Assembly: GCA_032158295.1 (NCBI GenBank)
Contig: CM063243.1
Coordinates: forward strand, 4,472,948-4,536,947
DNA from: Pycnopodia helianthoides
Taxonomy: Eukaryota > Echinodermata > Asteroidea > Forcipulatida > Asteriidae
Length of the DNA: 64,000 bases
Direction of reading: 5' to 3'
Shown here piece after piece: positions 21,227 to 32,872 of the stretch. Within the stretch, counting starts at the first letter, position 1, and each line of letters starts with the position of its first letter. The translations under genes and the position numbers were made by a program. The notes below the pieces were generated by a model. That model saw nothing but the letters and a program-made list of their open reading frames with translations. It was not told the DNA's origin and searched no databases.

Positions 21227-21760
21227 TTAAACAGAACTAAAGTTATGAGGATGTAAATGTTGTTATGAATGTTAGTAATCATTAATGTTAAGAAAGAGAA
21301 GCATCTACATGTAGGCCTAAATTATGGACTTGAACCCCAAAGTACCACCGACCTAAGTGATATAACCTTTTCAAATAATTACAAACAAATAACATAACTA
21401 TTCAGCATTCTATTTTGTATTATTTTACTGTCATTGTAGGCCTGACTTATGTTAGAGGGATTGTCATGATGTAATAAAAAGGGCAATCTAATTAAAAAGA
21501 ACTTAAGTTATGAGAATGTAAATGTTGTTATGATTGTTAGTAATCATTAATGTTAAGAAAGAGAAGCATCCACATGTAGGCCTAAATTATGGACTTGAAC
21601 CCAAAAGTACCACCCACCTTAGTGATATAACCTTTTCAAATAATTACAAACAAATAACTTAACTATTCAGCATTATATGTTTCATTATTTCACTGTCATT
21701 GTAGGCCTGACTTATGTTAGAGGGCTTGTCATTGTATGTAATCAAAAAGGGCAATCTTCA
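21227..21760. repeat. Tandem duplication, about 267-bp period
   Basis: 21227-21493 and 21494-21760 share AGTTATGAG-ATGTAAATGT, GTTAAGAAAGAGAAGCATC, CATGTAGGCCTAAATTATGG and TAGGCCTGACTTATGTTAGA. A third, diverged partial copy lies at about 22430-22600 (GGGCCTGACTTATGTAAGAG). No coding potential. Confidence 0.85.
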
Positions 21761-23920
21761 TTGTCCTTACAGCGAACCCTAATGCCCAACATTAATTTCT
21801 TTTGTCTCACCTGTAACCCCTACCAGTGATTTCACTGGATGACCATTAATTAAAGAAATCAACACTTTTAAGACAATTCCTAACCACTTGTTGTATCTGA
21901 CATAAAAATTGACAAATGGGTGTCAGCCTATAGTTTGTTATTATTGTTAACATCATTATGGTTAAGTTAGTTCAAAAGAATTTTTTTCCCTATAAATTTG
22001 AATCAAGTTATTTTATGTACATTTACTTGTATTAGATAGTTAGTATTATACAATGCTAAACATAGACTAATTACTGTTGATTTAATTAATTTGTTTGTGT
22101 TACTTTGTCATATTAAGGTTAATAAATGTATTCTTTTCATTTGACTTTAGTAAAGCAATGAGGGATTTGTTCAACCCTTAAAAACACAAATAAGTAAAAA
22201 CATCTTGTTTTAGATTGATCATTTTTGTATTTGGGGGATAAAATATTCCGAAAAATAAAATCATCGTAAGATATGTTAAACCTACTTTAATAATGGCATG
22301 TTAGTAAGAAAAACCTACACTACCGTTATACATATTTATCGTCAATTTCATGGACTACTATAGACAAACATAAAATACATATAAACTTGTTTTGTTTGTT
22401 AAGATAATTTGTAATCATAATTGTTAAGAAACAGTTCATGGGCCTGACTTATGTAAGAGGGCTTGAACCTAATGCAACAACCCACCGGAATGCTATAATC
22501 TTTTCAATTAATATAAACAAATAACATAAATATTAGTTTGTTATTATTTTACCGTCATTGAATGTAATAAAATTAGGCAGTCTTTACGGGCCTTAGAGCG
22601 GACCTCACTTCCCAAAATTAAAGTCTTAATGTTTTATCATGAATTCTTCATTTTGAAAAATTAATGTTTTCTTATTAAAATACCAATATGCTACTTTGTA
22701 ATATGGTCATTTGTTTTTAGTCATTTTAATCAAATCATAAAGCCCTTACCACAAATCATTTAATGTGTGTATAATCAATGGTTTATAGTTTATTATTAAT
22801 TCATTGTTAATCCCCCAACTCTGTCATTTTTTGGGTGACAGGACAATTATTTTCCCCCTCTGTCTAGCCTTCTCCATAATTAAATTAGTATTATATTGTC
22901 ATATATTAGTTATTTGTGAAATTTTGTAATATGAACATTTGTCTGTGAAGTATGGAGAAATTAAACAATAAGAATAACACACTCCAGTGTATATTCATGG
23001 GTCTTAAAATATTTTCATTGCGCGATGACTTCATGTCCGCCCGACTCACGCTCCAACCTATCAGCAGCAGCCTCGCTTCTGTACTTTCCGCACCCGAAAA
23101 TATGTCAAAAAACTACCACATGAAAGTTACTGGTGTAAACACCAGTGATCAAGTTTTAACATTACAAACAGTATAAATGCAGCACATACATGAACAGTCC
23201 TTGATAAGTGTTGCTTAGGAATCTGAGGTGATTGACCAACAGTCATCTCAAAATGGACCCATAATATTACAATTAAAAATGACAAATATTTTGTAAGCAC
23301 ACCATTGCAAGCATTTTATTTCAGTAAGTTTTAAATTTTGCCAATAACATCCTGGTAAGATTACTCTAAAGCAGGGCCACCACGTACGTACAGGTCCTAC
23401 AAAAAACATAAAAAATATCAAACTAACACATCTACAATATCTTACTGCTGAAGACAACAAACTGCATGGTTACGTTGTTCATTCGTGATTGTTAGATGAT
23501 CAACTATGATGTCTTGATGATAGCGATGTTTGCATACACGTTGCTCTCCTTTATGCCCGGTAGCCTTCCAGGTGTCAGTAGTGGGGATTCCCTCAGCACT
23601 TGATTTCAGGGAACTATTAGCTGCATCTCTTTCTCTGAAAGGTCAAGTATATACAGATAAGAAATTGCATGTTAGCCAACAGTTTTAATGTGCAAGATTC
23701 ATTGCAGTGGGGATTAAAACTGGTGAGGCTCCCCTCATCCAGTGATGGATGGTATACATTTTTGTTTATACAGTGTGATATACATGTTTTTTTTGCACTT
23801 GATTTTTAATCAATTTCTTTTCTTATCCTTTGTTTTTGTTCAAACTATACCATAGTACTCTGTGAGAAAGTTTAACAAGAAGTTAACAAGAAGCTACAAA
23901 AAATATTTCTTAGCTCCATG
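21761..23920. other. AT-rich sequence with one short CpG-bearing patch
   Basis: Mostly AT-rich. 22952-23176 holds a 74-codon plus-strand frame overlapping a CpG-bearing patch (23020-23100), but it has no recognisable domain, no splice context and no repeat support, so I do not call it a gene. The partial 267-bp repeat at 22430-22600 lies here. Confidence 0.35.
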
Positions 23921-24339
23921 GTGATCGACGGCAATGCTGCTGATACCTGGGGAACTCTCCAAAGAGGATGCCCTAGGACTAAGGTCTGGTAAGTGCCAGA
24001 ACTATAGTGGTGTCACCTCTTACGATTGCCAGTACATCTCCTTTCTTACCCAGAGTTCAACCAGCTGTAATGACTGCCTTAGCCGGTAACCACAGTTCCA
24101 GTAATTGCCACTCTAAGGGGCCCAGGAAAGCTTTGAATGCCTTGCGTGAGTGTGAGGCAATAGCAATGCCAGAGCAACCCTTTTTGATAATTTCTGGCCC
24201 CTGTAGGCTTTAGAACTAGAGATGCCACATTTGTCGTCTTAAAAGCCCTGTAGAGGTAGCCCTGTGGACTAGTTCGGCAATAGGCAGCAATGCCACTGAT
24301 ACTGGGGGGGGGGCAACTGCCCAAAAAGGGGTACTAGAA
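23921..24339. repeat. 1.9-kb unit family, diverged upstream unit (U0)
   Basis: Contains the landmarks of the downstream units in diverged form: GATCGACGGCAATGCTGCTG, GTTCAACCAGCTGTAATGACT, AGGGGCCCAGGAAAG and GAGGCAATAGCAATGCCAGA. In the plus frame the segment around 24116-24213 reads KGPRKALNALRECEAIAMPE, which aligns with KGPKKVLVALRDYEAIVTQK in the next unit. Confidence 0.6.
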
Positions 24340-24694
24340 CTATAGCTGTGTCCCCTTTTTGGGGAATTGTCAAAAACCAGTATTCTCACTTGGTGTATCC
24401 CATCATAGGCATAAAATAACAAATCTGTGAAAACTTGGTCATCACAGTATGAAAGAAAAAACACCCTCATTGCACAAATTTGTGTGCTTTCAGGTGCATA
24501 ATAAAAGACTTCTGGCCAGAAGTATTTTAATATTTTATTGAGAAATTACCTCTTTCTCAAAAACTACGTTACTTCAGAGGGATTCGTTTCCCACATTGTT
24601 TTATACTATCAACAGCTCTCCGTTGCTCGTTACCAAGTAAGTTTTTAAGCTAATATTTGTTTTGAGTAAATACCAAACGTGTCCAGTGCCTTTA
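24340..24694. mobile_element. Family-1 related MITE, left end eroded
   Basis: Right end AAATACCAAACGTGTCCAGTGCCTTTAA is intact in type; the interior shares GTATTCTCACTTGGTGTAT, AAATTACCTCTTTCTCAAAA and GTTTTATACTATCA with copies at 43365 and 36050. The left end begins inside GTCAAAAACCAGTATTCTCA. Non-coding. Confidence 0.7.
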
Positions 24695-24920
24695 AAATGG
24701 CAAGTATGTTCCCATTGATTGCCTTGTGTGAATGTGAGGCAATAGCAATGCCAGAGCATTGTGGACTCTTCTGGCAATTGATGGTGATACCACTATTACC
24801 CGGGGGGAATTGCCCAAAGATGACGCACTAGAACTATAGCAGTGTAAGATGGCAAGTATGTTCCCTTTGATAAGCCTTGTGTGAATGTGACGCAATAGCA
24901 ATGCCAGAGCATTGTGGACT

Positions 24921-25318
24921 AATAATAATAATAATAATACAGAGCATTTATATAGCGCCCTAACTAACCAAAGAAAGTAACACAGCGCTTTACATCATAA
25001 ATAAACAACAAGCAAAACGAGTAAACAGAATAAGCAAATACATAAGAGATTATTTAAACAAGTGGGTTTTAGGGATTTTTTGAAAGCTGCTAGTGAGGTA
25101 GAGTGGCAGATGTTGTGGGGTAAATTGTTCAAGAGTTTTGGGGCAGCAGCATGGAAGCTTTTGTCGCCAGTGACAGTACGGGTTTTGGGGATGACGAGTA
25201 ATTTTTGTATCTGCAGATGATCGGAGGCTTCTGGCTGGCTGGTACAATTGAATTAGTTCCTTTAAGTATGAAGGTGCAGGGTCAGTATTGAGGCATTTGA
25301 AAACCAGGGTCAGTATTT
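24921..25318 (-). mobile_element. 5'-truncated non-LTR retrotransposon of CR1/L2 type
   Basis: Read on the minus strand, the sequence encodes the end of a reverse-transcriptase ORF (AKILTLVFKCLNTDPAPSYL, then YQPARSLRSS) followed, after a frameshift near 25205, by GDKSFHAAAPKLLNNLPHNI and SLAAFKKSLK in another frame. These are the usual C-terminal motifs of CR1/L2-like ORF2 proteins, downstream of the catalytic domain. The 3' end has GTAAAGCGCTGTGTTACTTT and GGGCGCTATATAAATGCTCT, then an ATT microsatellite, again typical. Endonuclease and catalytic RT regions are absent. It interrupts a unit repeat between GTGGACT and GGCAATCGATGG. Confidence 0.85.
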
Positions 25319-25512
25319 TGGCAATCGATGGTGATGCCACTATTATTGGGGGGGGGGGGACTGCCTAAAGATGACGCACTAGAACTGTACTATTGTCCTT
25401 TAGGAGTAGCACTGTGGACTTGTCCTTCAAGAGGATGCATCTTAACTATAGCTTTATGACAGAAATTTTTCCCCTTTTTCCCCTTTTTCCCCTGGAGTCC
25501 AGCTGGCTGTAA

Positions 25513-26087
25513 CGACTGCCGTGGGGGCTAGCCAGTAGTGGAAACTCTATTAATTGCTGTTCCAAGGGGCCCAAGAAAGTTTTGGTAGCCTTGCGAGACT
25601 ATGAGGCAATAGTAACGCAGAAGCAACCACTTTTGGGGGTTTTACCACCCAAACAAGAACCAAAAAATCCCGACAAGGTGGTGTTAGTGGTCTGATTAGT
25701 TTGGTCTACTGTTTTACTGGAGGCCAGTGACCGCAAGGGCACATCTCAAGTAAAATTAGGGGGCCCGGTGGTGGTGGCCTTTCTGAATGACAGAAACTGG
25801 GGAGGTATGTTACCAGTAGGCATGTGCAATTTTGCCTTTATGGTAGACCCAGAGGCCAGTGACCACGAAGGTATGTCTCTAAATTTTCTTTCGGTTCCAG
25901 TACTGTCACCTTTTTGGAGGGACATGGACCAGAAAGGTATGTCTCCGGTGAAAGGGTCAGCAGCAGTGGCTTTTCTAGAGGACAAGGACCATGAAGGTTT
26001 ATCCACTGCAGAGACTGACAAATCTGCCAACAGAGACCCTACCAGGAGGCAGGAACCACCATGGTATGCCCCCAGTGGGTACCACTA
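25513..26087 (+). pseudogene. Cryptic reading frame of 20-25-residue repeats, unit U1
   Basis: A single plus frame is open from 25513 to 26087 except for one TGA at 25693-25695, about 190 codons. It reads as successive related segments, for example VLVALRDYEAIVTQKQPLLG, VLLEASDRKGTSQVKLGG, VAFLNDRNWGGMLPVG, FMVDPEASDHEGMSLN, FWRDMDQKGMSPVKG and VAFLEDKDHEGLSTAE, sharing a hydrophobic-x-D-x-G-M/L-S/L-P pattern. In U1 the frame ends at TAG (26086-26088), where U2 has TTG. The minus strand also has a repeat-patterned frame (IPSWSLASGS type), so the coding strand is not certain. Copies differ mostly by replacements, which argues against present selection. No family is recognised. Confidence 0.35.
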
Positions 26088-26654
26088 GCGCCACATTGTC
26101 AGATGCCTAAGACCAAGAAAGTATGGCTCTAGGCAAAGTCAACTGCTCTGGAGTATTGGTGCTGATGAACTTTAATTATCAGTGAGCTCTCTCTCAGAAT
26201 TAAATTTACACAGCAAATGGCATGCAAACGCTAAATAAGCAAAAGCTGCGAATTGACTTGACATTATAGTGTTTAAAGTTTTCCAAGGCACTTTTCCAGA
26301 ACCTTTAAAACCTGACAGAGAAGATGCAACCCCCAGCCTGTCCCACTCTGAAATGATTGCCAAACAATTTTTGATAAATTTTGATGTTGCAATATTTTTT
26401 TTTTAAACGAGAGTAACAACATGCATACTGCACAATTTCTACACAGCTCCATTTGGGACAGGGGTAAATATTTAGAGTATACTTTTTGGGAAATCACCTT
26501 TTACTGGATAGTGCAGCTCCTTCATCACAGCCTCGGGTCTTTGACGTCTACTTGTAGACGGGTAGATGCCTTCGGAGATGCTAAGCCTGACTGTTACACA
26601 AACAAAGTGCACATTAACAGCATTTAGTGCTTAATTATCAGTGTGCTGTCTCTT

Positions 26655-26814
26655 AGAAATTACCTCTTTCTCAAAAACTATGTTATTTCAGAGGGATTCA
26701 TTTCCCACAATGTTTTATACTATCAACAGCTCTCCGTTGCTCGTTACCAAGTAAGTTTTTAAGCTAATAGTTGTTTTGAGTAATTACCAAACGTGTCCAG
26801 TGCCTTTAAAATGG
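26655..26814. mobile_element. Family-1 MITE fragment ending unit U1
   Basis: From AAATTACCTCTTTCTCAAAA to CAAACGTGTCCAGTGCCTTTAA; the right terminus is intact, the left half missing. The same fragment ends U2, so it was in the unit before tandem duplication. Confidence 0.75.
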
Positions 26815-27629
26815 CACTGGAATGTGTGAATGTGAGGCAATAGCTATGCTGGAGCATTGCGGACTAGTCTGGCAATCGATGGTGATACCACTATTACCGG
26901 GGGAGGGGGGTGGAACTGCCCAAAGATGGTGGGAGGGGGGTGGAACTGCCCAAAGATGACGCACGGGAACTATAGTAGTGTCCCCTCTTAAGATGGCAAG
27001 TATGTTCCCTTTGATGGCCTTGTGTGAATGTGAGCCAATAGCAATGCCAGAGCATTGTGGACTCTTCTGGCAATTGATGGTGATACCATTACCAAGGGGG
27101 AATTGCCCAAAGATGACGCAAGAACTATAGCAGTGTTCCCTCTTAAGACGGCAAGCATGTTCCCTTTGATTGCCTTGTGTGAATGAGAGGCAATAGCAAT
27201 GCCAGAGCATTGTGGACTAGTCTGGCAATCGATGGTGATACCACTATTACCGGGGGGGGGGGACTGCCCAAAGATGACGCACTAGAACTGTAGCATTGTC
27301 CTTTAGGAGTAGCACTGTGGACTTGTCCTTCAAGAATATGCATCTTAACTATTGCTTTATGACAGAAATTTTTCCCCTTTTTCCCCTGGAGTCCAGCTAG
27401 CTGTAATGACTGCTGTGGGGGCTAGCCAGTAGGGGCCCAAGAAAGTTTGGGTAGCCTTGTGAGACTATGAGGCAAGTAACGCAGAAGCAACCACTTGGGG
27501 GGTTTTACCACCCAAACGAAACCAGGAAATCCCGACAAGGTGGTGTTAGTGGTCTGATTAGTTTGGTCTACTGTTTTACTAAAGGCCAGTGACCGCAAGG
27601 GTACATCTCAAGTAAAATTAGGGGGCCCG

Positions 27630-28037
27630 GTGGTGGTGGCCTTTCTGAATGACAGAAACTGGGGAGGTATGTTACCAGTAGGCATAAGCAATGGTGCCTT
27701 TATGGTAGACCCAGAGGCCAGTGACCACGAAGGTATGTCTCTAAATCTTCTTTCGGTTCCAGTAACTACACCTTTTTGGAGGGACATGGGCCAGAAAGGT
27801 ACGTCTCCGGTGAAAGGGTCAGCAGCAGTGGCTTTTCTAGAGGACAGGGACCATGAAGGTTTATCCACTGCAGAGACTGAAAAATCTGCCAATAGAGACC
27901 CTACCAGGAGGCAGGAACCACCATGGTATGCCCCCAATGGGTACCACTTGCGCCACATTGTCAGATGCCTAGGACCAAGCAAGTATGGCTCTAGGCAAAG
28001 TCAACTGCTCTGGAGTATTGGTGCTGATGAACTTTAA
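27630..28037 (+). pseudogene. Cryptic repeat-peptide frame, unit U2
   Basis: 136 codons including the stop (TAA). The first 106 residues match the U1 copy (VVAFLNDRNWGGMLPVG, FMVDPEASDHEGMSLN, FWRDMGQKGTSPVKG, FLEDRDHEGLSTAE), then continue through PPWYAPNGYHLRHIVRCLGP to WSIGADEL. No splice signals frame it and no signal peptide or known domain is seen. It is the longest uninterrupted copy, but the differences from U1 look neutral. Confidence 0.3.
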
Positions 28038-28562
28038 TTATCAGTGAGCTCTCTCTCAGAATTAAATTTACACAGCAAATGGCATGCAAACGCTAAATAA
28101 GCAAAAGCTGCGAATTGTCTTGACATTATAGTGTTTAAAGTTTTCCAAGGCACTTTTCCAGAACCTTTAAAACCTGACAGAGAAGATGCAACCCCCAGCC
28201 TGTCCCACTCTGAAATGATTGCCAAACGATTTTTGATAAATTTTGATGTTGCAAGAAAATTACTGATATTTTTTTTTTAGTATGGGGTTGAACAAAGAAA
28301 TTTTTTTTTTTTTAAACGAGAGCAACAACATGCATACTGCACAATTTCTACACAGCTCCATTTGGGACAGGGGTAAATATTTAGAGTATACTTTTTGGGA
28401 AATCACCTTTTACTGGATAGTGCAGCTCCTTCATCACAGCCTCGGGTCTTTGACGTCTACTTGTAGACGGGTAGATGCCTTCGGAGATGCTAAGCCTGAC
28501 TGTTACACAAACAAAGTGCACATTAACAGCATTTAGTGCTTAATTATCAGTGTGCTGTCTCT

Positions 28563-28720
28563 TAGAAATTACCTCTTTCTCAAAAACTATGTTATTTCAG
28601 AGGGATTCATTTCCCACAATGTTTTATACTATCAACAGCTCTCCGTTGCTCGTTACCAAGTAAGTTTTTAAGCTAATAGTTGTTTTGAGTAATTACCAAA
28701 CGTGTCCAGTGCCTTTAAAA
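28563..28720. mobile_element. Family-1 MITE fragment ending unit U2
   Basis: Near identical to 26655-26814, including the CAAACGTGTCCAGTGCCTTTAA right end. Confidence 0.75.
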
Positions 28721-28722
28721 TG

Positions 28723-30135
28723 GCACTGGAATGTGTGAATGTGAGGCAATAGCTATGCTGGAGCATTGCGGACTAGTCTTGCAATCGATGGTGATACCAC
28801 TATTACCGGGGGAGGGGGGTGGAACTGCCCAAAGATGGTGGGAGGGGGGTGGAACTGCCCAAAGATGACGCACGGGAACTATAGTAGTGTCCCCTCTTAA
28901 GATGGCAAGTATGTTCCCTTTGATTGCCTTGTGTGAATGTGAGCCAATAGCAATGCCAGAGCATTGTGGACTCTTCTGGCAATTGATGGTGATACCATTA
29001 CCAAGGGGGAATTGCCCAAAGATGACGCAAGAACTATAGCAGTGTTCCCTCTTAAGATGGCAAGCATGTTCCCTTTGATTGCCTTGTGTGAATGAGAGGC
29101 AATAGCAATGCCAGAGCATTGTGGACTAGTCTGGCAATCGATGGTGATACCACTATTACCGGGGGGGGGGGGGGGGACTGCCCAAAGATGACGCACTAGA
29201 ACTGTAGTATTGTCCTTTAGGAGTAGCACTGTGGACTTGTCCTTCAAGAATATGCATCTTAACTATTGCTTTATGACAGAAATTTTCCCCCTTTTTCCCC
29301 TGGAGTCCAGCTAGCTGTAATGACTGCTGTGGGGGCTAGCCAGTAGGGGCCCAAGAAATTTTGGGTAGCCTTGTGAGACTATGAGGCAAGTAACGCAGAA
29401 GCAACCACTTGGGGGGTTTTACCACCCAAACGAAACCAGGAAATCCCGACAAGGTGGTGTTAGTGGTCTGATTAGTTTGGTCTACTGTTTTACTGGAGGC
29501 CAGTGACCGCAAGGGCACATCTCAAGTAAAATTAGGGGGCCCGGTGGTGGTGGCCTTTCTGAATGACAGAAACTGGGGAGGTATATTACCAGTAGGCATA
29601 CGCAATGGTGCCTTTATGGTATACCCAGAGGCCAGTGACCACGAAGGTATGTCTCTAAATCTTCTTTCGGTTCCAGTAACTACACCTTTTTGGAGGGACA
29701 TGGGCCAGAAAGGTACGTCTCTGGTGAAAGGGTCAGCAGCAGTGGCTTTTCTAGAGGACAGGGACCATGAAGGTTTATCCACTGTAGAGACTGATAAAAA
29801 TTCTGCCATTAGAGACCCTATTTTTTGATGAATTTTGATGTTGCAAGAAAATTACTGATATTTTGGTTTAAACGAGAGCAACAACATGCATTCTGCACAA
29901 TTGCTACACAGCTCCATTTGGGACAGGGGTAAATATTTAGAGTATACTTTTTGGGAAATCACCTTTTACTGGATAGTGCAGCTCCTTCATCACAGCCTGG
30001 TCTTTGACGTCTACTTGTAGACGGATAGATGTCTTCGGAGATGCTAAGCCTGACTGTGACACAAACAAATAAAACAAAGTGCACATTAACAGCATTTAGT
30101 GCTTAATTATCAGTGTTCTGTCTCTTAGAAATAAA
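28723..30135. repeat. 1.9-kb tandem unit U3, truncated
   Basis: Almost identical to U2 to about 29815, then a deletion of roughly 400 bases joins GAGACCCTATTTTTTGATG to the region equivalent to 28236. The cryptic frame is cut to 94 codons (29544-29828). The terminal MITE is missing: the unit ends in TGTCTCTTAGAAAT followed by unrelated AAACTTACAGC. Confidence 0.85.
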
Positions 30136-30552
30136 CTTACAGCAAAAAGGGATGAAAAAAATAACACAACAGTTTAACAAGCACTATTTAGAGAAGATTA
30201 ATTTCATTTATGCTATGGGTAAGTAAACTTTGATACTCAAGTGAATTGAATGATATTTATTGTGATTAAAGATATTACACAGTAAATTGAAAAAACACAT
30301 GACCACCAGGCTTGTTTGTCCAGTTGTGAGTTTACTGACCCATACGTTAAAATCACTGGCCTCGGGCCTGCAGTCCAGTGTAAGTTTCAAGCCCTGCCAG
30401 CCAATTGATGGTATCATCATCAAGATCTACAAGGCTTTGGTGTTAACAGGGAGTGTTTGGTGGCTGCCACTCTTGCATCTGTCTTAGGCCCATCCCTGCC
30501 AATCTTCTGCGGGAGGGAATGATTTCGCCGCCAGCAAGAACAATATCCTATG
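30136..30552. other. Spacer after the 1.9-kb array
   Basis: AT-rich. Short frames on both strands (66-71 codons) overlap each other and have no domain. Nothing else is seen. Confidence 0.35.
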
Positions 30553-30946
30553 TTAAAGGAAAATTACAGAATTGGTAAGAAAAAAACTTGTAAAATATAC
30601 TTTTTGATCACAGATTTACATAAAACTTACACTGTCTAATGATGATGATAGTAGAAAACTTCCTTTGAAATATTTCTGTCTGAAATGCCATATTTGATGA
30701 GAAATGAATAAACTAATTTTCCGATTGGAGTTTATCACTCAGTAAGCGCTTTATTCATTTGTTGAATCTAAATGATTTCATGCAAATGTGTAATCGGTTT
30801 TTCAATATTTTCTCGTGACCCAGATGGCCGATCGATCTCAAACTTCTACAGGTTTGTCAGTTTATGCATATGGTGGATTACATAAAGTACTTACACTGCC
30901 AGAAACTGTTTTGTTAGCGAAAACCAATTCTGTAATGTTCCTTTAA
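30553..30946. mobile_element. TTAA-flanked MITE (family 3)
   Basis: Left end TTAAAGGAAAATTACAGAAT (then TGGTAAG) and right end CCAATTCTGTAATGTTCCTTTAA are inverse complements with one mismatch over about 22 bases, both with TTAA. About 394 bases, non-coding. The terminal AAAGG resembles family 1 but the rest differs. Confidence 0.85.
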
Positions 30947-31257
30947 CTTTAAAGTGATGGTCAATTTTTGATTATCGAAAGAATGCATGAACTTCCCAAG
31001 TTTTCAATTAAGACTCACCATGAGTTTTGATAATGAGGATTTACCTCCTGCCAGCAACCTGTCTCTCTGGTATGTCAGCCTCAGAATCTCCTTAGCTACA
31101 GAGGTGGTTTTTAGCCTGCAAAGTATCTAACAGAAAAATGTCTTTGAACGATGATTACTGACAAAAATTCAGTTCTTAACCTCATTGTACTTGGTATTAT
31201 GTTTTGATAATAACCTTTCTGAGAAATGAACAAGCTTCTTGGTCTAGTGTAAACATC

Positions 31258-31499
31258 TGGACCAAATTTCATGGCTTTGCTTAGTGCGGAATTCTGCGCT
31301 TACCGTCATCATTCTCTGCTTACAGGGTAAGCGCAAAATTTCTCCACTAGCTGATGTGTGTACATGTAAGTGAAGAATACTTAGTAGCATGATGGACAAA
31401 CCTGAACAAGCAAAAATTCATTGCTTCAGTGCAGAATTTTCTGCTTTTATAAGCGCTAATAAATCACTTACAGTTAGCAGGGTCATGAAATTGGGACCA
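31258..31499. mobile_element. GGGCCCAATTTCATAGAGC-type MITE (family 2), diverged
   Basis: Left GGACCAAATTTCATGGCTTTGC and right GGGTCATGAAATTGGGACC are inverted; the interior repeats GCTTA/TAAGC motifs in both orientations (CTGCGCTTAC, GGTAAGCGC, CTTTTATAAGCGC). Confidence 0.65.
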
Positions 31500-32702
31500 A
31501 ATCTAACATGTAAAAGATCAAATATACAGTGCTTATCACACATTTTTGTTGGATGAAACAAAGCATAAAATAATGATAACCTAGTAAGGTCTCTTCACAG
31601 TTACACCCTACTACATTATAGTTCATCAAAACTTAAACTACCATAAACATTTCCCTTCCCTTTAAAAAGAGCTTTCCATTTTGGCATCCTGCACAATAGA
31701 CTGTTTAGACTACAGTCATCACATCTTGTTCTCCATCTTACAGGTCTGAGTGGCTTAAGATGGTCCTTGATGTGTGAGTAGGTACACACAAAAATATATC
31801 AGGACTTGTTGAACTTGAATAGCCTCATCATCCAACTCTGGATGGGTTTTTTCTTCATGCTTAGATCTCACATTATGTTGCTGAGCTGAGACTCATGTGT
31901 TTCATCTTAAAGAAGTCTGGTGGTGTTTCCATCACACTGCTCATCTTTGGTCCTGCTAATGTTAGCTCTCTTGTCTGTGGCTGTGTTCCTTTCTGGAGAG
32001 TGACTGTGTTCATGATCCATGCTGTCATTAGATAGTCCTTCATATCTCATCCAGGTCTAACAGTCGCACTTCACCACTCCATCCCTTGCATCACACTCAC
32101 TATTATCAGCGGATAATGTTCATTCCAGAAAAATGTATGAATACACTTCAGAATTATAGCTGGATCACTACTAGTCCTCCACCATTTCCAACCTTTTTCA
32201 CCAGATGCAGTTGGCAGCTAAGGGATTGCTCCATCAATGTAAGAGTCAAACACTATGATTCAATGTAATGTAGTGTTTTATTTCCACATCAACAGACAAA
32301 CAATGAGCACAAGAAACTATAGACGATGTGACCTGTGACATCACATGTTTACAAAAGAACCACCCTTGGACTTCTGGCGTGCACATTTGTACACAGCTCA
32401 ATGGAAGAATACAACAAATCTTATGTTTTATGGAGATCACTTTTGATATGAAGAAAGGGGGGACATCTCAAAAGCTGTACAGCTGTTGCTTTTGTAAATT
32501 TTGAATTTATGTGAAAATTATGACACCAAATATAAATTTTCCCATTGAGCCTGTGTAGCATCTTGCCCATCAGGAATAGCATTATAATGTACGAGGTCAC
32601 CACTCTGTAAACAAATGTAACATGGTCTATATGTACAACAAAATGAATAAGGAATACAAGAAGTACTTTTTGTACAAACAATATCAGGACCCAATTTAAT
32701 AT
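31500..32702. other. Single-copy-looking sequence, nothing recognised
   Basis: Base composition is more even than in the flanks, especially at 31680-32250, and short frames of 60-94 codons exist on both strands, but there is no conserved domain, codon-like periodicity or splice pairing that I can defend. Confidence 0.3.
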
Positions 32703-32872
32703 CATATAGCTGCTTAATTAAGCACAAAATAAGCTAAGCACAACAAAATTAAGCTTATACCAGCCAAAATAGTGTGTCACATGCATGTGCCATTTGTAAG
32801 TGGTATCCTGCTCATTTCTGCTTAGCAAGAAGTTATTGAGCAATATTGTTTGCTCAAGCAGCTTTATAAATT
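32703..32872. mobile_element. Family-2 MITE, ends eroded
   Basis: Starts ATAGCTGCTTAATTAAGCAC and ends GCTCAAGCAGCTTTATAAATT, inverse complementary over the AGCTGCTT-AAGCAGCT segment; interior has ATTAAGCTTATACCAGCCAAA and ATCCTGCTCATTTCTGCTTAG. Confidence 0.65.

Larger units (their letters stand above)
24695..26814. repeat. 1.9-kb tandem unit U1
   Basis: First full unit of the array. In order: short direct repeats carrying GAGGCAATAGCAATGCCAGA and GGCAATYGATGGTGATACCA, the LINE insertion (24921-25318), a GTCCAGCTGGCTGTAA block, the coding-like segment (25513-26087), TCAGTGAGCTCTCTCTCAGA, and a MITE fragment (26655-26814). Compared with U2 it has the LINE and a shorter T-rich stretch near 26393. 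Confidence 0.85.
26815..28722. repeat. 1.9-kb tandem unit U2
   Basis: Same order of blocks as U1 without the LINE. The AGCAATGCCAGAGCATTGTG short repeats occur three times. 27630-28037 carries the 135-codon version of the cryptic frame, which reads through the U1 stop. The sequence upstream (27390-27600) has lost about 30 bases relative to U1 and its frame is broken. Ends in MITE fragment 28563-28720. Confidence 0.85.

Noticed and set aside
25050..25340. A 96-codon minus-strand gene
   Set aside because: The first residues come from the flanking repeat and the rest is the frameshifted end of a LINE ORF.
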